DNA of 45,928 bases, from IMG/VR virus record IMGVR_UViG_3300036760_000512, positions 1 to 45,928 of that record. One strand, 5' to 3'. Below the pieces are notes generated by a model. It ran no database searches. It was not told where the DNA came from and saw only the letters and a list, made by a program, of their open reading frames with translations. Numbering within the stretch: the stretch's first letter is position 1; the number at the start of each line of letters is the position of its first letter. The stretch is from a virus. Position numbers and translations under genes: made by a program. Shown here one piece after another: positions 7,479 to 14,376 of this stretch.

Positions 7479-7493
7479 CTTGCACGATGAAAG
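7479..7493 (+). promoter_or_regulatory. Dyad element copy 2 (CTTGCACGATGAAAG)
   Basis: NTTKCA-N3-TGMAAG dyad flanked by GAT and AT, followed directly by AGGGAGG (7498-7504). It is the inverted form of the half-site order seen at copy 1. It precedes the HNH gene. Confidence 0.75.
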
Positions 7494-7583
7494 ATACAGG
7501 GAGGTACCAACCCTGGTTTGACTTTTGGCGTACCGGATGGTATATTGAATGCGGATGCCAACACCAACCTGAGCTGGTACTGT

Positions 7584-8114
7584 ATGATAGATTATACTAA
7601 TCTTGCAACACGGGAAGAAGTAACAATAGCACAGCGAAAGTTGTACGACCGATTCATTGCAAAGTATTACGTTGATAGCGAGTCTGGTTGTTGGATATGG
7701 ACTGCTGCGCGTAACAGTAGTGGCTATGGACAATTCAGTATTGGTTCATTCAAGACACAGCCTGCTCATCGTGTTGCATGGATGATGTATCGTGGAGCAA
7801 TTCCTGCTGGTCGCTCTCTAGAGCATATCTGTCGCGTACGCCATTGTATCAATCCGAATCACTTGCGCATAATTACACCAGCACTAAATGCACTTGAAAA
7901 TAGTGTAAGTCCTATCGCACTCAACGCAGCATTGCGTATGTGCCGTAAGTGTGGTGGGCCGCTCAAGGAAAAGGTTCGTCGCAAGTGTACACGTTCGCGC
8001 CGATATTGTCCTGTCTGTTACTATGCACAGCCTCGGTATAAAACACTCAATGCAGTACTACATCCACGAAAGCCATTTCGCTTTTATCATCCACATATCA
8101 GGCATAATCCATGA
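7584..8114 (+). CDS. HNH homing-type endonuclease
   Basis: A 176-residue protein from ATG 7584; TTG 7518 would add 22 residues and lies 13 nt after the AGGGAGG. The HNH_3-type core is clear: SGCWIW (about 35-40), AHRVAWMMYRG, then SLEHICRVRHCINPNHLRI with H81, H87, N92 and H93 as likely catalytic and metal ligands. A C-terminal zinc ribbon (CRKCGG...YCPVC) probably aids DNA binding. Base composition is markedly richer in A+T than its neighbours, and it sits between otherwise coupled genes, so it looks like a mobile insertion. It still ends in an ATGA overlap with the next gene. Confidence 0.9.
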   Translation: MIDYTNLATREEVTIAQRKLYDRFIAKYYVDSESGCWIWTAARNSSGYGQFSIGSFKTQPAHRVAWMMYRGAIPAGRSLEHICRVRHCINPNHLRIITPALNALENSVSPIALNAALRMCRKCGGPLKEKVRRKCTRSRRYCPVCYYAQPRYKTLNAVLHPRKPFRFYHPHIRHNP

Positions 8115-8542
8115 CCCGACGCAACGCTGGCCACGATACCATTGGTCTGGACGCCAACGTGCTGGCGGCAGACTTGGATAAGTTCGACCGACTCATCCCC
8201 ATTCGAGGTGCATACACCGCCCTCATTGTCACGGGTCTTACAGAGTTTCTCCGTGAGATTCGCCGGACACCCGAGCTCATCCCACTCATCAACGCTGATA
8301 TCGAGTACCATCTGCATACTGAGTTTCGTGATGGCCCCCAGCGCACGATTGCGATTCGGATTCCAGCAGCGCTCCAGACCACCTTGTTCACGATCTTTCC
8401 ACAGTGGGGTGCGACCTCGTGGTTTGTCCGTCGCCTCCTTGCCAACTTCGTTGCCGTTGCAGAGGAGCACAGCTTCTCGGGAGATATACAACAGGCAATG
8501 AGCAAATTTACCGCAGCACTTATGCAACCCAACCTGTTCTAG
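8111..8542 (+). CDS. Hypothetical protein
   Basis: A 143-residue protein starting at ATG 8111 (ATGA overlap with the HNH gene). Mixed alpha/beta with a basic N terminus (MTRRNAGHDTIGLDANV) and no recognised domain. A 12-nt gap and an AGGGAG site separate it from the nuclease gene, so it may be the last of the small early genes or the first of the recombination block. Confidence 0.7.
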   Translation: MTRRNAGHDTIGLDANVLAADLDKFDRLIPIRGAYTALIVTGLTEFLREIRRTPELIPLINADIEYHLHTEFRDGPQRTIAIRIPAALQTTLFTIFPQWGATSWFVRRLLANFVAVAEEHSFSGDIQQAMSKFTAALMQPNLF

Positions 8543-8554
8543 GGAGCATTGCCC

Positions 8555-9532
8555 ATGTCCAGTACCACACCAGACTCTACCACGACTCCGGGATACAGTC
8601 CACACATCCCGCGTCCGGTGGACAACACAGCACTCAGCACCTACAACGAGTGCCCAAGGAAGTACTACTACTCGATGGTTCTCCATCGCAGGCGCATTGG
8701 TGCGCAGAAGGCAGCACTTGCCTACGGTACAACGTGGCACAAGATGCTGGAGATTCACTACAAGACTGGCGGCGACCGCGATCTCGTCGAGGCGATTGCT
8801 ATGCACTCATGGCAGGATCACGCCAACCCTGACGATCACCGTACGCTTGATCGTGTGCTTCGGGAGTACGATGCCTATGTCAAGCGTTACGGAAGCGTGG
8901 ACGAAGAAGCGGTGGGCTGGGGCAGTACGGTGGGGTATCCTGACCAGCCTGCAATTGAAATCTCCACCGAAGTCTCGTGGCAGAGCGCGTACCATCCGTA
9001 CACTGTGAAGATCGACCGCATCTTCCAGCATCAGGGTCTGTTTTATGTGGAGGATCACAAGACGACCTCAGCGATGGGCGCGTACTACTTCAAGCAGTTT
9101 GATCCCTCCGCACAGATGATGGGCTATGCGTGGATAGCGCAGCTTGTCACGGGCCTGCCCATCGCCGGGGTGCGCATCAATGCCCACGCCGTGCTCAAGA
9201 CACAAGGCAAGTTCGAGCGGCAGACCATCCCGTACTCACCCGACCGTCTGCGGGAGTGGGCCGCTAACTACAATGTGCAGGTCAAGCGTCTCGAAGCCTC
9301 GTATCAGCGGCTTGCACTTGCGCAAAAAGCGATTGAGGGAACCGGACTTGACATCTCCAGCGACGCCCTCCTTGATGCGTTCCCCCACAACTACGCTGCG
9401 TGTGCCGCGAAGTACGGCCAGTGCCAGTACTCTGAGGTGTGCGCCACACCTGTCCACATTCGCAAGCGTGTCCTCGAGATGGACTTCACGAAGGATGAGT
9501 GGAATCCGCTGGCTGCCGACGATGCCGAGTAG
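8555..9532 (+). CDS. PD-(D/E)XK (RecB/Cas4-like) nuclease with Fe-S cysteines
   Basis: A 325-residue protein; ATG 8555 sits 8 nt after AGGGAG. Family hallmarks in order: STYNECPRKYYY (first Cys, about 33), HKMLEIHY, KIDRIF, VEDHKTT (the D...E-x-K core) and Q...MMGYAWIA. Three C-terminal cysteines (AACAAKYGQCQYSEVC) complete a four-Cys set like that binding an Fe-S cluster in Cas4/AddB-type nucleases. It would make 3' single-stranded ends for the annealing or recombination proteins encoded downstream (Sak4-like ATPase, DUF669 protein). The end overlaps the next gene by 11 bases. Confidence 0.88.
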   Translation: MSSTTPDSTTTPGYSPHIPRPVDNTALSTYNECPRKYYYSMVLHRRRIGAQKAALAYGTTWHKMLEIHYKTGGDRDLVEAIAMHSWQDHANPDDHRTLDRVLREYDAYVKRYGSVDEEAVGWGSTVGYPDQPAIEISTEVSWQSAYHPYTVKIDRIFQHQGLFYVEDHKTTSAMGAYYFKQFDPSAQMMGYAWIAQLVTGLPIAGVRINAHAVLKTQGKFERQTIPYSPDRLREWAANYNVQVKRLEASYQRLALAQKAIEGTGLDISSDALLDAFPHNYAACAAKYGQCQYSEVCATPVHIRKRVLEMDFTKDEWNPLAADDAE

Positions 9533-10004
9533 TGTACTCTTTCTCACGCCGGAGGAACTGGACGACCTCATCCTCGATGAGATCTCGCCCACCAAAGCTG
9601 TCGATCTAATCCGCCGGCTCAATGCAGTACTTCCAAAGACTGGTCACCCAACGCACCTAGATGATAACGCCTATGCTAGGTTTGCGTTCATCCTAAAAAT
9701 GGCGTTATTCCCTGAGGAGGGATTCGAGATGGCACCCGAAGCACCTGAAGCAACATGTAGCAACTGCGATCAGATACTTGGCGTCGATGGTGTGTGTACG
9801 AATTCAGAGTGTCCGAACAGTGAGGACTTCGTTGTGCCAACAAAGGAGCTGACTGACGCCGAAGTTGACGAGGATGAGGATGAGGATGAGGACGAGGACG
9901 AGGACGAAGACGATGAAGATGACGAAACGCTCGACTGGGGCGACGACGATGAAGAGGATGACGAGCCGCCTGTACCTGATAATATTCGTCGGAGTCTCGA
10001 ATGA
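9522..10004 (+). CDS. Zinc-ribbon protein with long poly-acidic tail
   Basis: A 160-residue protein, ATG 9522. Residues 1-75 are helical and unrecognised. A four-Cys ribbon follows (CSNCDQILGVDGVCTNSEC), then an uninterrupted Asp/Glu tract of more than 20 residues encoded by GAG/GAT repeats at about 9868-9930, and a second acidic cluster. Such tails mimic DNA or bind basic proteins; a DNA-mimic or histone-like-protein-binding role is conceivable but not shown. ATGA overlap with the GroES-like gene. Confidence 0.75.
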   Translation: MPSSVLFLTPEELDDLILDEISPTKAVDLIRRLNAVLPKTGHPTHLDDNAYARFAFILKMALFPEEGFEMAPEAPEATCSNCDQILGVDGVCTNSECPNSEDFVVPTKELTDAEVDEDEDEDEDEDEDEDDEDDETLDWGDDDEEDDEPPVPDNIRRSLE

Positions 10005-10306
10005 CTACGCTCTCTTACACGCGAGTCAAGCCCTCAGTTGGGCGTATCGCCGTTGAGTTGGTGAAGTCCGAGGAGATCATGAGCGGTGGTATTATCCTGC
10101 TCAGCGGTGGTACGATCACCACTTGCGGCAAGGTCATCGAGCTTTGCGATGAGTACGATGGCCCAGATGGAGCGGGTCCGATGTTCACCCTGGGTGATAT
10201 GGTTGTGTTCGGCAAGTACTCAGGCAGTGAGATCACAGTCGGACGAACGAAGGTTGTTGTAATGAATGAGCGCGATATCCTCGGCACTCTGCACGAGGGA
10301 GCGTAA
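10001..10306 (+). CDS. GroES-like co-chaperonin
   Basis: A 101-residue protein, normal length for a 10-kDa chaperonin. Family landmarks: N-terminal YTRVKPSVGRIAVE, mobile-loop region SEEIMSGGIILL, GKVIELCDE, LGDMVVFGKYSGSEI and ERDILGTL, which correspond to RVxPxxDR...GGI...GxVxxVG...GDxVxfxkYxGxEi...xxxDIlg. Phage versions (T4 gp31 is a functional analogue) replace host GroES so GroEL can fold the capsid protein. ATGA coupling to the acidic zinc protein. Confidence 0.88.
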   Translation: MTTLSYTRVKPSVGRIAVELVKSEEIMSGGIILLSGGTITTCGKVIELCDEYDGPDGAGPMFTLGDMVVFGKYSGSEITVGRTKVVVMNERDILGTLHEGA

Positions 10307-10326
10307 ACATTTTAGGAGGTAGCCCA

Positions 10327-10557
10327 ATGAAGATCAGCGGAAAGAAGTCCATCGTTGTACACATGGACACTGGCGCAGTCGTGTATGAAGGTTCATACGA
10401 GGAGTGCCATGCGTACGCTGTAGGTACTGTGAATGTCCTGGCGAGTTATGCAATCTTCACAACACAGAATATCGTGTCTCTCCTGCCACAGCCGGCGAAG
10501 ATTCACTGTATGTTCACGGGCGAGCGGGCGCAGCCTGCGAAGCGGGGTCGGCGTTAG
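10327..10557 (+). CDS. Small hypothetical protein
   Basis: A 76-residue protein. ATG 10327 follows TTAGGAGG (about 10313-10320), one of the strongest ribosome sites in the window. Beta-rich N terminus (MKISGKKSIVVHMDTGAVVY), basic C terminus. It lies between the co-chaperonin and the Sak4-like ATPase. No family is recognised. Confidence 0.75.
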   Translation: MKISGKKSIVVHMDTGAVVYEGSYEECHAYAVGTVNVLASYAIFTTQNIVSLLPQPAKIHCMFTGERAQPAKRGRR

Positions 10558-10561
10558 ACTT

Positions 10562-11347
10562 ATGAATACTGCAAACATCACCAGTGCGTCATCGAACATT
10601 CTCCTTGTCGGAGATTCTGGAACCCACAAGACTTGGTTTTTGGGCGACATTCCAGGCCTGTTTGTGTTTGACTTCGACCGTGGGATGACAGTACTGAGGG
10701 GCCGTGATATCGAGTACGACATTTTCAAAGAGGCGCCGCGAGGTGTCAAGGTCAGCAAGGAACAGACTGCGCGTGATGGGTTGTATCCGTGGGCCGAGGC
10801 GTGGGCAGCATTCACGCTTCGTCTCAACCAGCTCGGCGCAGAAATTGATGTTGGACGTGGACCCAAGGCAATCGCACTGGACAGCCTCACGTTTATGAGC
10901 GACATTGCTTTGACCAAGGTACTCAAGGACACCGATCAGACACTTCCCCATCAGGGTACGTGGGGCGCGCAACAGCAGTACCTGATGACTGTGCTCAACC
11001 AGCTCACGGCGTGGCCAGTCCAGTTAGTTTGCACCGCACACCTTCAGCGCACCGACAACGATCTCACCGGGGTGGTGGAGAAGCTCCCCCTGCTTACGGG
11101 AAAGCTGGCAGGTCGAATCAGCGCGTACTTCGACGAGGTGTACTTCTGCGACTCGACTGTAGATGCGGCAGGTGTACAGAAGTTCACGGTCAAGACCAAA
11201 GCAACACCGGTGATGCGTCAGGCCAAAAGTCGTTGGGGTGTGCCGGATGGGACTGAGACTTCGTGGGGTGCAGTCTCGAAGTTCTACAATGCGGCTGCTG
11301 TGCCACCGACACCCAAGGCTGTGTTGCCACCGGCGAGGAAGAGCTGA
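10562..11347 (+). CDS. Sak4-like / AAA_24 RecA-fold ATPase
   Basis: A 261-residue protein, ATG 10562, four bases after the previous stop. Walker A is GDSGTHKT (residues 17-24); FVFDFDRGMTVLRG follows, typical of AAA_24/Sak4 proteins; Walker B is AIALDSLTF with D107. Sak4 proteins are RecA-core single-strand annealing proteins that usually pair with a phage single-strand-binding protein. Here a DUF669 gene and a PD-(D/E)XK nuclease lie nearby, supporting a recombination module. The tail is Pro-rich. Confidence 0.85.
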   Translation: MNTANITSASSNILLVGDSGTHKTWFLGDIPGLFVFDFDRGMTVLRGRDIEYDIFKEAPRGVKVSKEQTARDGLYPWAEAWAAFTLRLNQLGAEIDVGRGPKAIALDSLTFMSDIALTKVLKDTDQTLPHQGTWGAQQQYLMTVLNQLTAWPVQLVCTAHLQRTDNDLTGVVEKLPLLTGKLAGRISAYFDEVYFCDSTVDAAGVQKFTVKTKATPVMRQAKSRWGVPDGTETSWGAVSKFYNAAAVPPTPKAVLPPARKS

Positions 11348-11448
11348 TGGAGGTGCTCGCAATCCTTTGCGTTGCTGCACTCGCGCTCCCTGTTGTTGCT
11401 GTGTTCATTGGATTGTTCACTGATAGCCCACCGAGGAAAGGAAAATGA
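11347..11448 (+). CDS. Tiny single-pass membrane protein
   Basis: A 33-residue peptide whose ATG overlaps the upstream TGA by one base and whose stop overlaps the next ATG (ATGA). About residues 3-25 form one hydrophobic helix (LAILCVAALALPVVAVFIGL), followed by a basic tail (PPRKGK). It directly precedes a coiled-coil protein gene. The two may form a membrane complex, but the role is unknown. Confidence 0.65.
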   Translation: MEVLAILCVAALALPVVAVFIGLFTDSPPRKGK

Positions 11449-11849
11449 AATGGTTTTGGCCGTGGCAAACAGCGAAGGTGACAGAGGTGCTCGTCGCTCT
11501 TGAGCTGGCGAATGAAGTCATTGCGCTGAAGCGTGAAAAGATTCAACTCACGGATCGGATTGCTGAGCTCAAGGTCGACTCGATTCAGCAAACACGTGAG
11601 ATCGAGCACAAGGTTGGACTGCACAGGATTCAAGTGCAGGCTGAGACAGACATTGCGCTGCGGAAGGCGCGTCTGGATGTGGATCAGGCCAACCTTACGG
11701 CAGACAAGACTCGCTTCGAGGAGAATCTCAAGTTCACGCGCGATCAGATGAATGGACAGCTGACCGACATGAAGGATATTCTCAAGTCGATCATTGCGCG
11801 TCTGCCGGAAGAGAAGGTTAGCACTACGCTTACAGGTAAGAGGCGCTGA
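11445..11849 (+). CDS. Coiled-coil protein with Trp-rich N terminus
   Basis: A 134-residue protein, ATGA overlap with the tiny membrane protein. It begins MKWFWPWQT, a Trp-rich membrane-interacting tip, then is almost continuous charged heptad-like helix to residue 120. No enzyme motif. A membrane-associated scaffold for replication is a guess based on its location and tip. Confidence 0.7.
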   Translation: MKWFWPWQTAKVTEVLVALELANEVIALKREKIQLTDRIAELKVDSIQQTREIEHKVGLHRIQVQAETDIALRKARLDVDQANLTADKTRFEENLKFTRDQMNGQLTDMKDILKSIIARLPEEKVSTTLTGKRR

Positions 11850-12097
11850 TGGAAAACGATATGTTCAACACACTAACAAACCAACGGTATGGTGAGCAGC
11901 AGCAGATGTCGCAGTCTTCAAGATTTGGTGGTGGATTCTACGCGCCGAACAGCATAGTTGTAGGTTCACTAAGTAATAGTGGTGGATTTGCAAGCACACT
12001 TACTATTTCGCCGAGCTATCAGCTCCAACAGGGTATCCTGATCACTAACCAAGCTTGGCTTGACGCTGAGCTCAAGCGCGTTTGTATTTCTCTGTAG
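11849..12097 (+). CDS. Small hypothetical protein
   Basis: An 82-residue protein whose ATG shares one base with the preceding stop. N-terminal half Gln/Ser/Gly-rich (QQQMSQSSRFGGGFYAPN), C-terminal half likely beta. No recognised family. A 72-nt gap with a CTGG/CCAG hairpin and an AAAGGAG site follows. Confidence 0.65.
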   Translation: MENDMFNTLTNQRYGEQQQMSQSSRFGGGFYAPNSIVVGSLSNSGGFASTLTISPSYQLQQGILITNQAWLDAELKRVCISL

Positions 12098-12169
12098 CGC
12101 GTGGTGCGACAGCACTCCCTCCTGTCGTCAGTCGGACTGGCTGAACCAGCCCTTGAAAGGAGTTTTTGT

Positions 12170-12598
12170 ATGCCGCGTTTGGACGCTGACTTTAGTGCCA
12201 TCAGTTCCAGCTTCGAGCCCCTCGCACCGGGCGACTACCGTGCGCGAGTTGTCGAGATCAAGGATGGTGCGACGAAGAAGAACAATCTGCCGCAGCTCAC
12301 ATTTAGCCTCGAGGTCACCGATGGCGAGTTTGTTGGTCGCAAGATCACGGACTTCGTGGTGCTGAAGCAGAACGATGGCAAGGTCAACAACATCGGACTC
12401 GGGCGCGTCAAGGCGTACGCCGAGGCAATCCTCGGTGCCGAGGCTGCGAACGGCAACTCCATCGATACGGACGAGCTGGTTGGTGGCGAGTGCATCCTCG
12501 TCGTCAGTTCGCGCACCTACGAGAAGAAGAACGAGGACGGGTCCAGTGGCGGCCAGGCCACGTCGTCGGACATCAAGAAGGTGCTTCCGGTAGGCTAG
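12170..12598 (+). CDS. DUF669-like single-stranded-DNA-binding-type protein
   Basis: A 142-residue protein, ATG 12170 after AAAGGAG (about 12156-12162). FEPLAPGDYRARVVEIKDG, LTFSLEVTDGEFVGRKITDF and a Gly/Ser-rich tail fit DUF669, a family widespread in phages and typically encoded beside Sak/Sak4 annealing proteins, thought to act as an OB-like ssDNA-binding protein. The upstream Sak4-like gene supports this. Directly after its stop lies the tRNA-like minihelix. Confidence 0.78.
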   Translation: MPRLDADFSAISSSFEPLAPGDYRARVVEIKDGATKKNNLPQLTFSLEVTDGEFVGRKITDFVVLKQNDGKVNNIGLGRVKAYAEAILGAEAANGNSIDTDELVGGECILVVSSRTYEKKNEDGSSGGQATSSDIKKVLPVG

Positions 12599-12603
12599 TC
12601 CTT

Positions 12604-12634
12604 TGCGGGCAGGGGTTCGACTCCCTTGTCCGCA
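12604..12634 (+). other. tRNA-like acceptor/T-arm minihelix
   Basis: Six bases after the DUF669 stop the sequence forms a continuous 12-bp helix: TGCGGGC pairs with GTCCGCA (7 bp, one G-U) and AGGGG with CCCTT (5 bp, one G-U), closing the 7-nt loop TTCGACT. The 7+5 stacking and the T-loop are those of a tRNA acceptor/T-arm. I find no D-arm or anticodon arm upstream and no CCA. It could be a tRNA remnant, a tRNA-mimic RNA, or an attachment-like core; no integrase gene was seen. Confidence 0.6.
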
Positions 12635-12655
12635 AGTCTCTTACGGAGTATGCAG

Positions 12656-13027
12656 ATGCAAATTGAGCTTCCACTTCGGATGGCACAGTGTTCTAAGCAG
12701 GGCTGCTCGGGACGCTATACTCATCGCCATCATCGGGGTTGTGAGTTCATGTGGGTGCGGCATTTCAAGTGGCGCTCACGCACGAAGAAGTACAAAGCGT
12801 TTCTGGCACGGTATCAGGAGTTTCGCGTTGAGGACTGTGTCGAGCTGTGCGGCGATTGCCACAAAGAAATCCACCGTATCTACTACCAGAAGATCTACAC
12901 TACGTTTCGGCGCGGTGGACTCGTGCGGATGTGCAAGTGGTCTTGGGGCGATGCCAACCGCTTGATGGCACGACTACGCAAAGCCTGTGATCGGTGGGTT
13001 GCCAAGCCACTGAAGTCTCGTCCTTGA
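12656..13027 (+). CDS. HNH-like zinc endonuclease
   Basis: A 123-residue protein. ATG 12656 lies 7 nt after GGAG (12645-12648); ATG 12650 is too close to it. An N-terminal CSKQGCSGRYTHRHHRGCE region and a later CVELCGDCHKEIHRIYY give the HNH/treble-clef pattern (His-His, two Cys pairs, HxxxH). Basic overall, with a helical basic tail. Unlike the 7584 gene, its base composition matches the neighbourhood, so it may be a resident phage nuclease. The stop is followed by dyad copy 3. Confidence 0.75.
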   Translation: MQIELPLRMAQCSKQGCSGRYTHRHHRGCEFMWVRHFKWRSRTKKYKAFLARYQEFRVEDCVELCGDCHKEIHRIYYQKIYTTFRRGGLVRMCKWSWGDANRLMARLRKACDRWVAKPLKSRP

Positions 13028-13028
13028 T

Positions 13029-13043
13029 CTTTCACGTTGCAAG
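13029..13043 (+). promoter_or_regulatory. Dyad element copy 3 (CTTTCACGTTGCAAG)
   Basis: Identical 15-mer to copy 1, in the same extended CCTTGAT context, placed between the HNH-like gene and the ParB-methyltransferase gene. It is followed by GTTGCAG and not by GATMMAGG, and no strong Shine-Dalgarno is visible before ATG 13072. Confidence 0.75.
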
Positions 13044-13071
13044 TTGCAGTCCCACATTCAACCCCTGGCTC

Positions 13072-14376
13072 ATGCGTATTCCAATAGATTCAATCGCCAC
13101 ACTCCATCGCCAGCGTACTGGAATGGATATGGACAAGCTGACTGAGCTTGCCGCCTCTATCCAACTCGTCGGGCTGATCAGTCCCATCTGTGTACGCGCA
13201 CCACACGACTCAGAGCTTACCGACTATCCCGGCAAGTCTTTCGTGCTTGTGGCAGGTGGGCGCAGGATGGCAGCACACGTTATACTCGGTCGGGAAGAGA
13301 TCGAGGCCATTGCATTCGAGACGCTCGATCCGATCACCGCCGAGATTATGGAGCTCGACGAGAACATCCGGCGGGCTGAACTATCGTGGGCAGACGAAGT
13401 GACTGCAAAAGCGCGTATCCACGCCCTGCGTCACAGCCAAGACTACACCCAGACAGCGGATAAGACTGCCGCTGAGATTGGCGTATCCGCTGCAACACTC
13501 AGTCGTGACCTCAAGCTCGCCACGATGCTCAAGATAGATCCCACACTCAAGACGATGAGCAGTCGGCAATCTGCCATTCGGCATTCGGAGTTCACGGAGA
13601 ACATCAAGAATCGGCTAGCCGATGGCGTGATCCAGACGCGCGCTGCTTCCGCACGGAAGCTACTGTATACGGCGGATGCGCTTGAGTGGGCTAAGACACT
13701 CCCTGATGCAAGTGTAGACCTCGTGTTTACGGATCTGCCCTACGGGATTGACCAGTTCGAGAACCAGTCCACGGGTGAAAACCACGCCGTGCACTCGAAG
13801 TTCGACGACAGTGCCGCCACTGTGCTGCCCTTTGTCAAGGCGCTTGTGCCTGAGATGGCGCGTGTCGTGAAATCAACGGGGTGGATTGCACTGTTCATGA
13901 GCTGGGAGTATCATACCTGGCTGATGGCTCAGTTCGAGCAAACGATGCTTCGCCCTGAGACTCCACCGTGGATCTGGAACCGCGCCGATGGCCCAGGGAA
14001 TTGGGGCCACTACCCAGATCGACACGCAGGCAATCGTTACGAGATACTCGTTATCGTGCCGGGAGGACTGGATGCGCGTTTCTTCAAGAAGCCCATCGCC
14101 AACGTGCTGACGTTCAGTGCGCTCGTGTCGAGTGAAAAGACGCATAATCACCACAAGCCTCCAGAGCTCTGTGCTGAAATCATCAGCCGCTTGAGTACTC
14201 CCGGTGGACTGGTCGTGGACTTCTGCTTCGGCTCGGGCCAGCACCTCGCGACAGCTGCAGCGATGGGGCGCAACATCCTTGGGTGTGAGCTCAATCCCTT
14301 GCTACTGGATGCCGCGCTTGTGCGTGTGGCTGAGGCAGCGCAGACCTTCGTCTTGGAATCGGGCAATGGCAGCTAA
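13072..14376 (+). CDS. ParB-domain/DNA methyltransferase fusion
   Basis: A 434-residue protein; ATG 13072 begins the ParB-like homology. Residues 1-200 are ParB/Srx-like: VGLISPICVR, AGGRRMAAH (box II), ENIRRAELSW and a helix-turn-helix (AAEIGVSAATLSRDLKLA). Residues 205-430 are an N6/N4 methyltransferase: DLPY at about 221 and FCFGSG at about 384, with the catalytic motif before the SAM site (beta-class order). Such fusions methylate phage DNA at specific sites and may protect it from restriction. Position 2 of the catalytic motif is Leu (DLPY), an accepted variant. The end overlaps the polymerase gene by 11 bases. Confidence 0.9.
   Translation: MRIPIDSIATLHRQRTGMDMDKLTELAASIQLVGLISPICVRAPHDSELTDYPGKSFVLVAGGRRMAAHVILGREEIEAIAFETLDPITAEIMELDENIRRAELSWADEVTAKARIHALRHSQDYTQTADKTAAEIGVSAATLSRDLKLATMLKIDPTLKTMSSRQSAIRHSEFTENIKNRLADGVIQTRAASARKLLYTADALEWAKTLPDASVDLVFTDLPYGIDQFENQSTGENHAVHSKFDDSAATVLPFVKALVPEMARVVKSTGWIALFMSWEYHTWLMAQFEQTMLRPETPPWIWNRADGPGNWGHYPDRHAGNRYEILVIVPGGLDARFFKKPIANVLTFSALVSSEKTHNHHKPPELCAEIISRLSTPGGLVVDFCFGSGQHLATAAAMGRNILGCELNPLLLDAALVRVAEAAQTFVLESGNGS

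Noticed and set aside
12604-12634. Complete tRNA gene
   Set aside because: Only the acceptor/T-arm half is formed; no anticodon or D-arm could be fitted to the upstream bases.
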